Below are positions 36,001 through 49,836 of a stretch of 64,000 nucleotides of DNA, piece after piece. Under the pieces are notes generated by a model, which saw nothing but the letters and a program-made list of their open reading frames with translations, searched no databases and had not been told where the DNA came from. Positions within the stretch are counted from its first letter, which is position 1; each line of letters opens with the position of its first letter. A program made the position numbers and the translations under genes. Origin of the DNA: Styela clava (taxonomy: Eukaryota > Chordata > Ascidiacea > Stolidobranchia > Styelidae); NCBI RefSeq assembly GCF_964204865.1, contig NC_135260.1, positions 8,866,001 through 8,930,000 on the forward strand. Direction: 5' to 3'.

Positions 36001-39000
36001 ACGATACATGATTGATCCCAACTTTTATCAAGTTCCTCCCACAGAATTCAAATACGACGAAGATGATGAAGATAACATTCTTATACAAGATGAAGTAAAA
36101 AGGTAAATATTCTCACAACTCTTTTTGTAAGATAGCTCGAAATAACGACAAACTTTGGTTTATAAACAGAGAAAGAGAGATAAAAGAACGGTCGCTAAAA
36201 GTGTAGGTGCACACTGCGGGCGTATGAACAGGATTTAGTCGTCAACCGATTAAAAAATGACTTTAGTAGACCGTTCCGACGTGACGGCTTTTTTTGTTAG
36301 CTATCGCATGCATATTCATTCGCCATCATCATCAGTTGTATTTGTATTATTATTTCAGAGATATCTGCAGCGTCGCTTCTTCGAAAACAATAATCGGACG
36401 TGCTGAGATGGACTACATTCATAAATATTTTTTTGAAGATAATCTGCCAGCTATTCAACAATATAAAACGACTGAAGATTCGAATAATTTAAAAACAAAA
36501 GAACCATCCTCACGTGTTTTTATGAGAATGCATGGTGAACAAGGAGTTCCACTGGATGCAGAGTCGCGTTTGAAGGTATCCGTCACGCAGGTCAGTATCC
36601 GACAGAACTTGTGAAAGACATATCTGACTCATACTTTGATTTTTGTACAAAGTATCTAAAAATTTCAATCGAATATATATTATAAATATATCTATAAACA
36701 CCACGTTTTATAAATATTTTAATAAAAATTGTTGATTGGTAATAAATCTAAGCAAGTCACTCGTACAAAATTTAATTAAAGCCTATATTATACTTAAAAC
36801 TTACATTAAAATTTATCGAATCGAAATTTTCCACGCTATAATAAATTCAGGCGCGACAATCTATGCAGTCAGAAATATCACATCAGACAGAAGTTCTATC
36901 TTCCATTTCTGGGATGACTATACAGAACTCACATGTGTCATCTTGTGGATACGATGCTGACGATTCTTCAGAAGATGACGAAGTTTCTAGTAACAAAGAA
37001 ACAAGTTCTTCATCTTTGAAATCTAAAACTCCAGGTACTGGTTACAGACAAACAATTGAGCAGATGTATTGGAGGAACAACAAATATAATTTAAGCTAAT
37101 TTCCCAAGTCCAAAATGAGAAAATTTACTCTATTCACAGATTCTCACCAATCGACGAGTCACGTGGACTCAGCTGTTTCTTCTAACTATCCCTCAAATAA
37201 TGACTTGTCGTCATCAAGTCGGATAACAAGCGGTATCAAAGGAGGAGTTCCAAAATCTTTAACATCGTCAAAGTCAACAGAGACATTTAAAATTATAAGT
37301 GAGCCTGGCACATCAGAAATGACAAGGAGCAGTGAAGTTGTGAATGACAAAATTCTGATTCGTAGTGATCACCAACAAACGTTTGCTGAGATTCTTACTT
37401 CTGATGAATTGTCAGGATTTGTATATCGATCCTTTTTGGCAACTAACGACGATTGTTCTTCTTTTGAAATTGATCGTTTGGATTCCACTTCAAGCCTTTC
37501 AACTACAACCAAAAGACGAAATAAATCAGGAAGCAAAAACTTCATAACAGACAAAAAAATCTTGATGGTTGTTTTGGATTTTTGGAGAGATGTGGAAGAG
37601 TATAGAAGGAAGTATTCCATGTTGGAAAGTCACGAACTTCAATATGAGGTAAAACTGCTCAAAACGTTACCAAGCTATTCAAACACAACAACATTTGTTT
37701 AGAATAGATCATAAACACTGTCAATTGAGCCTGATTTTTTCGATTGAGCAAATGCTCAACTTTGGTCAAACGTAATCGTGTATAATTTTAGAAATAGAAT
37801 CATGAAACCAGCGGCTCTGAATCCAGTATAGACTCAAACGAGATGCAGGCATTTGATTTTGCTCTTACTTAAGTTTTTCTTAAATTACCACTTTCCATTA
37901 TATGTCCCTCCAGATGAAAGCTGAGCGAAATGCACTTGACAGTCGTTTTTGAAGACATAGAATTGAGTAGAGTGTTCTTATCTACTATTCCCTTCTCGCT
38001 GCCTATGTGATATTGGTTGCGTATATACCGATCGTACATACGGATATTTTATGTCTTAAGTTAGCTATACACAAATTAATGTATATCAGTAGGCCAATTA
38101 AGTTCGGATTATTTCATCAGCCACCTTTCCCTCGTCGTAATCCAGAAGATAAGTGATCGCACTAATTTATTTTCTATCTTCTACTTACAGCATTGGGCGA
38201 TTATGCGAACTTATGTCTACTCGGAAATATTATCTGATTTGTTCTCGGTTTCTCATTTATTGAAAAATTTACATCAAGCACTGAAAAATTTACCATTCGG
38301 GGACCCTGCTTTATTCACTTCAAAACTACTGGATCTCCAAAACAATATTCAGCAGGTATGTGTAAAAGCAAGTATATATTTAATACAAATGCACACAAAT
38401 TAAAATATTATAAAACATAGTATAGTTTTGTAGATTGTTGTTTACAGCTATATTCAAATGAATTTTCAAATCTAAAGCAATAACTGATACGTCCAGAACT
38501 AGTCAGGATATTTACACCCTTTAACTATAGTATATTTGAAGCATTTTTGCAGTTTTTTATACATCGACTGCTTTTTGTTTTGGTACTTTAGGTGCTCGAA
38601 TCTGAATGGGTTCTTTTTGCATCAGAAGACAGATATAAGTTTCAGATATCTGTGGTAGGTATTCATTCTTGTTTTTTCACATAACTTCTGCTTAACTTGT
38701 AGTGTAGGTGGCCCAATCAATACAATTGTCGTTTTTTTTTTATAAAAATTAACAGAGACCTTTAGTATGGAAAATCGGAAGACGAAGAAGTTCGTTTCCC
38801 AGCTGTGTGGAAGAAGTTCGAAACATCCCGATATTCCGAGTAGAAAAATCATACAACGACCACAGCGACAACGATGCAAGAAAAAATACGGACAAAAGAA
38901 AAGTAATATATATATATATATTTCAGTTTAACATTTTTTTTTTTCATAGATAGCAAAAGTAGTATTAGAATTCCGTTTATCAAAGCCAATTCATATTACC

Positions 39001-42000
39001 CGCAGTATAGAAAAGTAATAATATTAGTATAATAAGCTTTTGAATTGGCAAGTTAGTATTAGTAAGCCACATCATCTTCTTTCATTCAACACCCTTTCAA
39101 ATTTAATTCATTGTAACACACACTCCGATCTTGCTCATTTTTCGAAAATTGTTTTTAAATATCGCTTGATATCACTAGTGTTATTTACATGAAGTGAGTA
39201 AATAAGCTTACCAGCGACCATCAATGAAGCTGTTTTCATTTAGGTATCGGTCCTGCAGTTTGTAGGCCTACTACAATCCAATTTCTTTTTAAGCGCAGTA
39301 CCGAATTTCTTTTCTCAGAGCTATATGCGACGTCAGTCACTTTCTGCGTTTCTCGGAAGCAGACAATCCTTCAGAATGAAATACAGGTCATCACGAGCTG
39401 TTCATCTCCTACTGATGTGTGTGAGAGGAGCCCCATACCCTTTTCACAAAATTTATGGGTACAGTAACAACGATCAAGATTGTGATGTTCGAGCTGATTT
39501 GGACAGCGACAGCGATGGTTCTTTGCTGCATGTGCCCAGGAGGAAGTATTATAGATGTAAGTCTATCATTTATTACATGTCAAACAAAGCTATTGTTCAG
39601 AGATCGAATATTGAAATATGTAGGGGTGAAAACATTTAAGATTCGCTGCACAAAAGTAATGCGTAATACGTTTAAAAAACTGCATTTTTGGCTTAACATT
39701 GCGCCTTTCCCTCTTTCAAGTGAGAGGTTGGTATTTTGCATTGTCCAGAAAAATGAAACAGTCTTTAAATTATTACGCAGCTACCACCACATATATCTGC
39801 CGATGGCGACCGTCAAAAAAAATCTTCCAAAAATGTGTTCAAATTCTATAGTTTTAGTTTCTTAATATAATTTCCAAAACATCAGTGATATTTTCCACAA
39901 TCTTGAACAAACTCTTTTTGTTTCTGCAGTTCCAAATATTGATTCAAAAATATTAGCAAAGATGAGTGCTAAAGAATATCCGAGACAAGGAATTGATTAC
40001 AGTAAATGCAAAGTAATACGTGTTGTAGAAAGACATCGAGTAAATAGGAAACCAATGTATCTACGTCCAATAACAAAAGGTGGAACTGTATTTGAAAGAC
40101 CATCAAAGAAACCCAAGTAATTTTTAATTTAAAATTTGCTCAAAATGGGAACATGGGAAAACAACGCGGTGTCTATAGGTGTGGTGTTGTACTTGTCTCC
40201 TCACCCACAGAAAATAGCATGAATTATACAGAATACTTATGCTGAATTTAACCATTTGCCACACGATATATATTTTTCCAAACTCAGAAGAGGGAGACAA
40301 GTGCCTAACAGTACGACAAGTGTGGTACACGTGTAGCAAAAGGGCAATTGTGGCACACGATATTTTTGAGGCACCACAAACAACTATAAATATGATATAT
40401 ATAAGTATTTTCCATCTAATTATTTTTTGTTTTTGTTAGAAATCTACTTGAAATTCTGCGAGATCCGACACATTTCATGTTTTTCAAACGTTACATGCGA
40501 ATGCAGAATTCAGAAGCTCCTTTGCTATTTTGGAAGAGTATTGATTTGTTGAAAAGAACCGATCATGCAGCTTCTCGACAAAGAAAAGCTCAAGGAATTA
40601 TGAAAAAGTTTTTTTCAAAAGCAGCGGGTGGAGGTAACTCGTTTCACTTTCCCATCAACTACTCAGTTTGCTATTGATCAATATGCTACATATATATTTA
40701 CTATGAGGTCCATTCTTCTTCTTTTCCATGAGTATTGCTTCATATCTCTTGATCGTCATTAGAGTTATTTCAAATAAACTATACATAGTTGTGTGGATAA
40801 TTGGTAAATAAAGTTTCTGCAAATAACGATGTTACGTACTAAAATTATATTTAACGTTAAGGTGTGCTTCTTCAATGTGATGACGAATTAATAAAAGAAA
40901 TCGGAAGAATAGAAAGCGTTACGACATCGATGCTGGTAGAGGCTCAAGGTCTGGTGTATGCGAGCATGGAAAAGAACTGGTATGTACGATTCTACTCTAT
41001 GAACAAAAGCACTATTTGGTGATCGGTAGACAAAAATAAGAATATAAATGTGTTCGATTCTTATGACCAGGGGTGCGCGATATTTGAGAACATTCCAAGA
41101 TGATGTAGAAGAGGAAGAAGAAAGGGAAGAAGAACATATACCTACTAATGATATTACTCAGGTTTGGGTTGATTTATAAGTAAACGTGCGATTATGTTTT
41201 TTTTAAATAAAATATTATGCACAAGTTTTTTCCAAGAATTTCAGTTACGTTGAATCTACTACCTCATATCTGTCTTCCTGATCGTTCAATAACACGCAAC
41301 TCAATGGTATCATTCTTTATATTTTCAATAGCTCTTGACACTTTATGGTCGCCCAAAAATTCGCTCAAAAACCAATGTTCTTTATTTATAAGTGAGAATA
41401 CGCGTCCCCTTTCTCTGAGCAAGTTTCCGTAAAATATTACAATATATAACTCTACAGGGATTCTGTCCTATCGGGTTATCAGCTTTGTTTTGTTTTTAAA
41501 GCTATTTCTCAATACCTGAAGCCATTTTGAACGAATCGTGAGTGACGCAGGAATTGGTCATGGCTCTTAGCGTGAAGTTACGGATGACGCAAAATAATGG
41601 CAATATAACGTAGAATCATAGATGATCCACTTACGCTTAGATAGGTGTACGCTTCAGCACGGTCGCTGTATGATTAAATCTACTCTTGTTCCTATGTATT
41701 TTCTCCTTTTCACTAAATCCTGATGAATAATCAACAATATATATTTCTATAACTTCGATTATTAAACTTGGCGCAAATTTTATTCCAGTCTCGACCTTGG
41801 AAAGTGTTCGGAGATTTTATTCGCCGAGGAGCAGCGTTTATGCGAGCAATGAGAAATAAAGTGATTTTAAAAGAATTTTGTAACTATTTGAAAAATCTAC
41901 CATCTAATGTTGATATCATGGCTACAGGAGGTTTGTAGACTTTTTCAGTCATGTAACACAACCTACCTATCGTTTTATTGGTTACCGTCTCTTTTTTCTC

Positions 42001-45000
42001 TGCATTTTCGATTTTGGTTTAAAAAGAGTTGAAATACAGCACTAACCAAGTTACATTGCTAATATGGTTTGAACACTTTTTTTGTTTAGAAAGCCCAATA
42101 ATCTGACATAATCATACCATTGCTAAATACAGATTATTTGCAGATGCGAGTAGCTCCGTGGAAATGTTTCAAACTGCTATCCTTAGGAACAACGATGATG
42201 ATGTGTCTCAACGTATAACTGTTCGTAAAATATTAAACAATCGTGTAGTGCTGGAACATGTTCAGAATGACTTACTTATGTGGATAGAAGTGGACAAGTA
42301 AGAAATTTTCGTTTATTACCTCAGAAACTGAAATGCCACTGTTGTCATGTAACGGACTGCCGGTAGCCATCGAATTTCTTAATTTCATAAATTTACAGTG
42401 TTGACTAAACTCTGCTTGATTTACTTACCTGGTTTTATTCTGTATAACTGCGGATCCTTACCACTTCACAATATAACCATGTGAATGACTAGATCACCTT
42501 CCAATTTCCCCAAACTAGTTTTCAGGACAGAAGCACTTTTGCTTCCAGTAAGTAATTCAATCGAAGAGGGAAATCCCCCATTCGTCTGCGGTCTGATGGC
42601 TCTTCATACAATCCTAAATAATCATATATTTCTAGTAAGATATTTTAGTTATATAATTCGGTAAAACCATATATACGGTACTTAGCGACAATAACAATAG
42701 TTCCGTAAATAAAATGCCTGATCTTCTTAGTTAGATATTAGAACCTTGCGTGTCGCTGCTCCATAACCAGCTTTTGTTCCCCACAGCTTTCTTCCCCAGT
42801 AAAACTGTATGATTATCTCTTTTTTTTAATATTGTATATGATTATTTTTTACTGGTTGGAAAAATAGACTTGACTTGAATCAAAATACACAAGCACACAA
42901 TTTTGTGTAGAAACTTCGGTTCTATGCGTGCACACACAAATCCTTCTAATAATAGTACATAATATGATCGTGTTAACTACATTGGTATCTGAGCTCAGAG
43001 TTCCGAACTCAGATAAGGGATACGCATATAACACAATATCACCAGCTCTTTCAGATTTGAAATTGCCTAAGCTGTGTCGAGTCTTTAAGTTGCCCGTGAA
43101 GTCTTTCTGAAACAAAAAAAAAATGAGGAAGCAACCTTTAATGAATCTTTTGCTCGAATTTCTTCGTCTTAGATTCAACACTCTTCTAGAAAATGCTCAG
43201 GCTCTGATGTTAAGTGGATGTAATGATAAAAGTGATCAAGAAATTGTCCGCGCAAAAGCACAAAAAATTATAGAATGCTTTTTTGATTCTCCTGTTTTAC
43301 CAAGATTGAGGGTGAGCTTCAGGTAGATTAGCCACAAAATAATTACACAAAGACAAATCTGAAAATAAGAAGAATAAGACGGAGTTTAAAAAAAATAACA
43401 GTGCAATTAGCAGATTGTCTTGCAAAGATAATTCGATGAAAGTCATAAAAATTGATATTTTGCTTGATTTCCATTCCATTTACAGCACTTTTCTTTTCGC
43501 AGGTAAATTCCAATACAGATGTTTCGAATAAACTAATTGAAGCTTATCACGCTGGAGAAATAGATCGAGCATTGTTTCATTATGCTGTTATATCCGTGTT
43601 TCCTCACTTGCTTCATTTCTGGAAAAAGTAAATATTTTTCATCAAAATTTCACGTAATTACTTGGAATCTTATGAAATTATATAGTTGTTATTTTCCTAT
43701 CATTAATGAATGCTAATATTATTATATTAATTTAATATCTTATTTATCAAATGGTTAAATATTCTATACTTATGCGAGGTGCTTCATTTGTATAGAAGGA
43801 GATTGCACTCATTACATTTCTAACTAAATGCCTAAAAATATTTTATCACCAACTTTGATCCTTTAGGGAAATTAAAATATTTTGTTTTTGTTTTTTAGAT
43901 ATCGAGAGGAAAAATTCTGTTATTTATCAAGAAAAGCAATTCGAATGAATAGACACGAAGAAGTAAAGCGAAGACGAGAGTCTATTAGCAGAAGAAGGAT
44001 AAGACATTTTAAAAGACTATTAAACATGAAAACATCAGAAAAGTCGTTAACAGATTTGAATGCAGGATTCCCAGATTACGTTCATGGACTAAGTCGATTG
44101 AAAAGTCCATTTGAAAGGGTTAAAGGCATAGTTCGTAAGTTGGTATTCCTTTTTTGTATCTGGTATTGCTCTATATCATTCAGCTTTGTTGTCCCTGTGA
44201 TATTTTGTAGTTATTAAAATAATAAATTATGATGTAAATATAGGATAACGATTATTTCAAGATTCAACCAATGGTTTGGCTTTGTAAATTTGCAAGCGTT
44301 GACCTTTTATATTCAATCTCAAAACTTCAATATTGAAAAATATAAAATAAAACCATTGTAAAGACATTAGACAGTTTTTTTTTAATTTATACAGATGACG
44401 ATCTTCCTACATTGCACTTTTCTTTGCAACATGGATTGAAATTTATCATTCCACCCAAACGAAAAATGAGTGGTCTTGAAGACTCGGAGGAGGAGGATGA
44501 AGGCATTTTTATGAAAGTTTGGACAAGGTTTGACACCTATATGTTTCTCACAATTTCCAAAACGCTGTTCATCCTTCATCTGTTTATTAAATTGGTTATT
44601 GGCTTAATGCTAAGTACTTGGCTTGTGTTTACATCAATTGCTGAAGTTAATAATATGAAACAGTTTTTATAACTTTGTTATATCTTTTTCAATAACAAGC
44701 ATTTACATATTGTAAGGTGATGAAGGTGACAATCCACAGGTATACAGCCCCCCCCGACTTTTTCATTAGTTGGAACAAGAATGGATATGTGGTCCCAATA
44801 GCCAGTGAAACTTGCAAAACCAGTGGCACTTCATTTCAAAATTTCACGAATCCCCACTGTTGATTGAGCTAACACAATCAATTTAATAAATCTATCTAGC
44901 CCTTTTCAATTTTTAAATATAGTGTATATTAAGGGAAGTAAAATAAATCAATATCTCAATTAACATACTTCCCATTGATAAACCCACAACCCATTTATTT

Positions 45001-45113
45001 ACAGACGCGCGAAGCCAGTCACCGTCCTCGGTGTCGGATCCAATCCAAAGCTACTTAATACAGAGGAACGGCAAAAGACCAATTACAACGTTAAATGTGA
45101 TTTAATGGACTGA
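33064..45113 (+). CDS. RGS22: RGS22-like regulator of G-protein signalling protein
   Basis: Twenty-three exons: 33064-33088, 34110-34475, 34751-35050, 35475-35632, 35924-36102, 36359-36590, 36851-37034, 37140-37648, 38191-38355, 38592-38654, 38756-38902, 39319-39556, 39930-40116, 40440-40633, 40862-40979, 41071-41161, 41789-41930, 42144-42297, 43173-43311, 43503-43627, 43899-44134, 44395-44527 and 45005-45113. About 1397 residues, against roughly 1260 in human RGS22. The N-terminus (FLSDLKVYDFH...CDYFNKYCFLPIF) fits the RGS22 start. RGS-type helices appear three times: SFRRYVYSSKHGKHLIAFWM, LLEILRDPTHFMFFKRYM...PLLFW, and KVFGDFIRRGAAFMRAM, followed by HLLHFWKKYREEKF. Ser-rich and acidic linkers (SSEDDEVSSNKETSSSSL, VEEEEEREEE) lie between. 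Known RGS22 is testis/cilium-associated; the role here is inferred. The shortest and acidic exons are the least certain. Confidence 0.86.
34531..34550. repeat. (CT)n simple repeat in RGS22-like intron 2
   Basis: Short CT/TC run after the exon 2 donor. Confidence 0.6.
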
Positions 45114-45213
45114 CTTTAACATGGATGTCGATAATACTCCAGTGACACATTATTATTTTCGACACAGGCTTTACAAATATTAGTCATCTTATGCCTTTTT
45201 CCACCATCGAGAA

Positions 45214-45219
45214 AATAAA
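45214..45219 (+). promoter_or_regulatory. Polyadenylation signal of the RGS22-like gene
   Basis: AATAAA about 100 bp after the stop codon at 45111-45113. Confidence 0.5.
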
Positions 45220-45978
45220 AATATATCTTTTATCTAATTTACTTAAGGTGTATCCAGAAGTTGGGTATATAAACTCAATGCCGGTTCGGCTCGCGAAGTC
45301 AAAATTGTCTTTCAATTGAATTGATATTTGAATATCAGTGGATTCTGGCTTGGTCGTCGTCAGCAGCGAAAGGGGAAAACACATCATGAAAAACCTGGAT
45401 TAAAATATCTAAGAACAGTATTGCGCAGAGCTTTTCAGCCTTCTCAGGATGGTATTTACATATTTATTCCGGGGGAGAGAAAATCCGCTCAATAATATGA
45501 CGAACCACTGCTTCGCTTCCGGTTAACAGTTCATGTCGAATATGGAATTAGTTAACCAGCAGAGGCGTAGCTGAGGGGGGGCAGTGGGGTACATATGCCT
45601 CCGGGCGCCAAGGTACAGGGGCGCCAAAATGGGGCTTGCAAAAATTCACAACAAGGGTAAAAAACGGCCACAAGCAAGATCGCACCGGCGGCAGACATCT
45701 AGTCTTAGTACATGGCAAACTGCACACTTGGTCAGACCGCTTACGACTGCCGACGTCATCACGCACATAGCTCGCGCACGGTCAGATTTCCATCGTAATT
45801 ACATGGCCAAAAAATCTGGCCGGGAAACAAAGCAAAATTTGATTTGGTAACGTTAGGTAACAAAATGCACCGGGTTAGTTACGTGTTTCTGTATCGTTAA
45901 GTTCTTGCCTGCGCACTCCGATGTAAGTTGATATTAGTTCTGTGCTGGAGACAAACGGAAACATGTTTTGAGTAATAC

Positions 45979-46347
45979 GTGGTTTTGTATTTCGTTGTTG
46001 TCAAAGTACCGTACTTTTCGGCAGAGTTACATAAAATATATTATACTGTGCTAAAAGACCCCAATGCTTTTGCAAATTTCTACGACACGGACATCAATGG
46101 CCACGAACTTTTCACCGAAATTGGAGATTGCAAAATGCTGCTCAGTAACAGAACTGAAGGTCAACCAGAAACTCCTTTGGCTCTTCTTGGTTTTATTGTG
46201 TCTTTTGGAAACGACGTTTTACCCAATCTGCGAATTTCTCTACAAATTTTGTTAACAATACCAGTTTCAATTGCAAGCTGTGAACGGTCTTTCAGCAAAT
46301 TGAAACTTATTTTGTTGAAAGAGAAACATTGGAAAAACAGATTTTGA
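45979..46347 (+). pseudogene. hAT transposase C-terminal fragment
   Basis: A 122-residue open frame with the hAT dimerisation region (LRISLQILLTIPVSIASCERSFSKLKLI). The N-terminal zinc finger and catalytic region are absent. The start codon is fortuitous. Part of the surrounding relic element. Confidence 0.75.
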
Positions 46348-46565
46348 TGACGTGTTAACCAGTTTGCGACAGTGAAATTGCAAAAAATGAATTTATTGTA
46401 GACTATGTAAATCATCTTTGACAGTAACTGAGTGGGACATATGCTCTATTTTGTATAGCTTTGCTTCTTCTTTAAATAAAATGTTCCATTAAAATTTGAA
46501 TTTACGTATACATATATTTTTGAATAAATAATAAAATATATAAATACATATAAATTTGAATTCAC

Positions 46566-47036
46566 ATATCGTCACGCTAATAACCGAATTGCGTAAGTCA
46601 TTTTTGGCGGTTTTGAGTTTTTCATAAAATAGGTATTTATATAATGCTGCGCACCTGTCTGTTAACTGTTATTTTGAGAATTCTGAAACCCATAAAAATA
46701 GAGATTTTGTATGATATGCAAATTTGTTCAATTGTAATTGAAACAGATTAGGGATTTTGGATTGTTTGGTTTTCAGGACTGGTACATATAGTCAAGTTGC
46801 AAAATTGCGCATGTCCTCTAGTCATAGACACATTTTTGCCTAAGTCACAGTGCGCCATTATGACGTCACATGACTGCGTCATACAAATTAACTTAAATCC
46901 GGCTACGATCAAAAAGTTGAACTATGACAAATTAATGACTCTCAATGGCACAGCAATATCATTAGGAAGTTTATTTATGTTTTTCTCAAAACTGCTAAAA
47001 ATGACTTACGCAATTCGGTTATTAGCGTGACGATAT
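46566..47036. mobile_element. Complete MITE with about 50-bp inverted repeats (ATATCGTCACG family)
   Basis: 471 bp. The left end ATATCGTCACGCTAATAACC continues for about 50 bp as an inverted copy of the right end, which finishes GGTTATTAGCGTGACGATAT. Long TIRs and no coding capacity. The same family interrupts the MITE at 18060. Superfamily not assigned. Confidence 0.82.
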
Positions 47037-47139
47037 ACAATTAAATGTAATAGAAAACATGATTTAACGTGGGGGTCGGAGCGCCAATTTTATAGTTTAC
47101 CCCGGGCGCAAAATATGCTGGCTACGCCTTAATAACCAG

Positions 47140-48230
47140 GTATTTGTTTCGGATGCACGGACTTTATACAGCACCCAAAGTTTGAAACGATCTATCGACC
47201 CCAAGAATGCTGAGACGAAATTAAGTAGTATATATTATACTGACAAGCGGGTAACTAACAATTTATACGCAGTGTCCGCGGAGTATAGCCTTGTGAACAA
47301 ACAATGGCATGGATGAGCTGACAAGTGCACGGGTTTTAATCGGCATGCACACTTACTTCTCTAGTAGCCTACGGGAAAATACAAAAGTCAAGTGTTCGGA
47401 AAATCCTGTGGAGCATAGCGAAACCAAAGTTGACGGAATGCGGTGCAATTGGTTAGGTGTGTTGAGCATAATTTTATGTAAAAAGTTTATTTGCTATAGA
47501 TTCATTTATTATTATTGATGTTATCCAGGATACCTACAAATGACTGGAAGCTTGAACTAATTTCTGCCTCAGATTTTGGGCAAAATGACCCTCCTTTGCT
47601 TGATTAATCATAAAAATTATACAAAATTTAAAACTCATAATCAACAATCGAACAATAAATTATTATGAATATAACAATAATGAGAAGCATATAACTGTTT
47701 TGACAACGTTTTACACACTATATGTCCATGCCCCACACATATCATGTTGTCAAATCCGAGCTTTTTTCAGTGTCCATTCGTCAATCGAGTGATGTTAACA
47801 GGATTGCTGCTTAAGTAGCCTATGCCCTATGCCTATAACATTTATTAAATTGTCACACTCAGTAAACTCTCGCGTATTGGTGGCGCACCCCACAGTTTAG
47901 GAACCTCTGCATTAGACCACCAACTACTGAACCTCAGTAAATGAGTGCATTGGCCGCCAGTAATATAATATACTAGTAAGGTCTACATAAAAGTGATAAA
48001 ACCCAACCTAGAGCCAAAATTACCTAAATTCGGGTCGGAAAACATTATGACGAAACAAAGCAAGTGATTTCATCATTTTGCGGACGTTATAATGATGACG
48101 CAACAATGAATCAATTTTTTGTTTATTTCTAGTTGCTAACACGTGACAAGTACAAAATAAAATGCATAATTGGTCTTAACAACAATTGGCTGTATAGGGC
48201 GTAGATTTCACTCCATGGTAATTCACAAGG
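47140..48230. other. Upstream region of the CIBAR-like gene
   Basis: No supported gene. At about 47880-47912 a hAT-type terminus relic (CCACAGTTTAGGAACCTCTG) is recognisable without its partner. Confidence 0.45.
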
Positions 48231-49836
48231 ATGGACCGAGGCCACCTGTCTACAACAGAACCTGCAGTAAATACTAATGAAATATCAAATGCTGTTATTA
48301 ATCATATACGTGGAACCGTATCACTGCAAAACGAAGTTCTTGCTCATATCAAACTGGTTACAGAAACGTTATTGAAAGTCAAAGATCGCGTAGAAAATAT
48401 GGTTAAATGTCTGGTCTGTGTTGAAGATGTTGAACCTTCGTCGTCGAGTTTAGCGGGTGATATAAAGCAGACCTGCTCTCGGCTGTATATTCTTGAACGC
48501 CACCGGGATGCTGAATCACGAAGACTTCAAGAAAAAGTTGTGAACATTTTCGGTGGACTTGTTGTGAAAGAAAGACAAGATAGAGCGCGGAATGAAATTG
48601 AAGAAATTCTGAAAGAGCTCAAACGTTGCATGTCTGAAGAGAGAAAATCAATGCGACAGTTGAGGAAATCGGCTTACCTGGATAGTAATGCTGAACCATT
48701 TCCCATGTTCCCCGCTGTTTTATCTCTGAAAACATCAAAAAGTACATCGTGGGATCTTGCAATGAAAAGAGCAAGTTGGAAAGAAGCTCACAATCAAGTC
48801 GAAAGCGTCTTTTTGAGACTTGATGAAAAGTGAGTTTCCGTTACATGAGATTTGTTAATGCGAAGTTCTTCAAGTATTTTGACTCCGCCAATATCGGAAG
48901 ATTCGCGTGTCTCTGTGTAGAATTAGTAAGATTTATTGATCTCAATACATCTATAGCACTTGAGAAGGGAATTTAGATAAGTATTTATATTGGTTATAGG
49001 GTCTAGGTTACGGAGTCGAGTCTGCCGCTTTCTAATTGGCACTGGGGAGATGGTCTCCTCAAATTTCATTCACGTTTTTTTGTCATCTCGGAATATATGT
49101 CAAAATTTTGCAATGGAATGAGACATGGTGTGTGTTGTTTAATCTGCTAACAGTTTGTTGAATTGAACTTCACCCGCCCCTCAGTAAAAGCTACATCTTC
49201 TGGAGTATCGTAAACATTTTGAAAATATTTTTGAATAATAATAAGGACGAGACATAGAATCATATAACTGTAGTGTTTGGCATTACATGTTTTTTTACTG
49301 GTCGCGCATTTACGTATGTTTTTCTTTTTAGGTTGAAAACGATGGAATTAGAAAAGGATAGAAAATTTCGAGAAATCATGAAATTGTATATTGAAATACA
49401 AATGGTGTTTCACGCAAATGCCTTGGAGTTACTTACGGATGCATTCGGCAAAGCTAATCCCAAATCCCGCAACGCTTCAGAGACAGAGGAAACGGACTGG
49501 CAAGCTACAAGAAAAGAATTAGGAATATCACATATCGAGACTTGTATAAATTCATATAAGTCAGAAGGAGAAAAGTTTTGTGAGAAACCGGTTGGGGAAA
49601 CAACAACAGACCCAACTAAACTCAATAATTCACCAAACGAAGAAGAAATAAATAAAGCTGGCAACTATGATCAAGATGTAAAAAACGATGACGATGATTA
49701 CCGAGCTGAAACTTTGCAACACGCGTTGTGTGCATCTCCGCAAATCAGCGATCAGTATGAACAGTCACCGCGAACACTGAGCTCGGAGTCTCTTGAGTCA
49801 GATGTGGTGCAATTTGCACGGGATAACATTAGTTAG
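48231..49836 (+). CDS. CIBAR1: CIBAR/FAM92-like BAR-domain protein
   Basis: Two exons (48231-48829, 49332-49836; GT-AG, in frame) encode 367 residues. The N-terminal about 250 residues are mainly charged, heptad-rich helices (HIKLVTETLLKVKDRVENM, HRDAESRRLQEKVV, NEIEEILKELKRCMSEE, WKEAHNQVESVFLRLDE). The stretch KDRKFREIMKLYIEIQMVFH followed by ANALELLTDAF matches the diagnostic final BAR helix of FAM92/CIBAR proteins (FITIEMLFHGKALEVYT). The C-terminal about 120 residues are acidic and Ser/Asn-rich, low complexity. Vertebrate CIBARs bind Chibby and act at the ciliary base on membranes; that role is inferred here. The protein is longer than human CIBAR1 (about 290) because of the tail. Confidence 0.8.

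Larger units (their letters stand above)
45560..47131 (+). mobile_element. Relic hAT element with transposase C-terminus and nested MITE
   Basis: Ends CAGAGGCGTAGC (left) and GCTACGCCTTA (right), flanked by TTAACCAG (45552-45559) and ATAACCAG (47132-47139), an 8-bp duplication with one mismatch. GCGCC-rich motifs occur near both ends. It contains a degenerate plus-strand transposase end and a complete ATATCGTCACG MITE inserted later. Confidence 0.72.
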
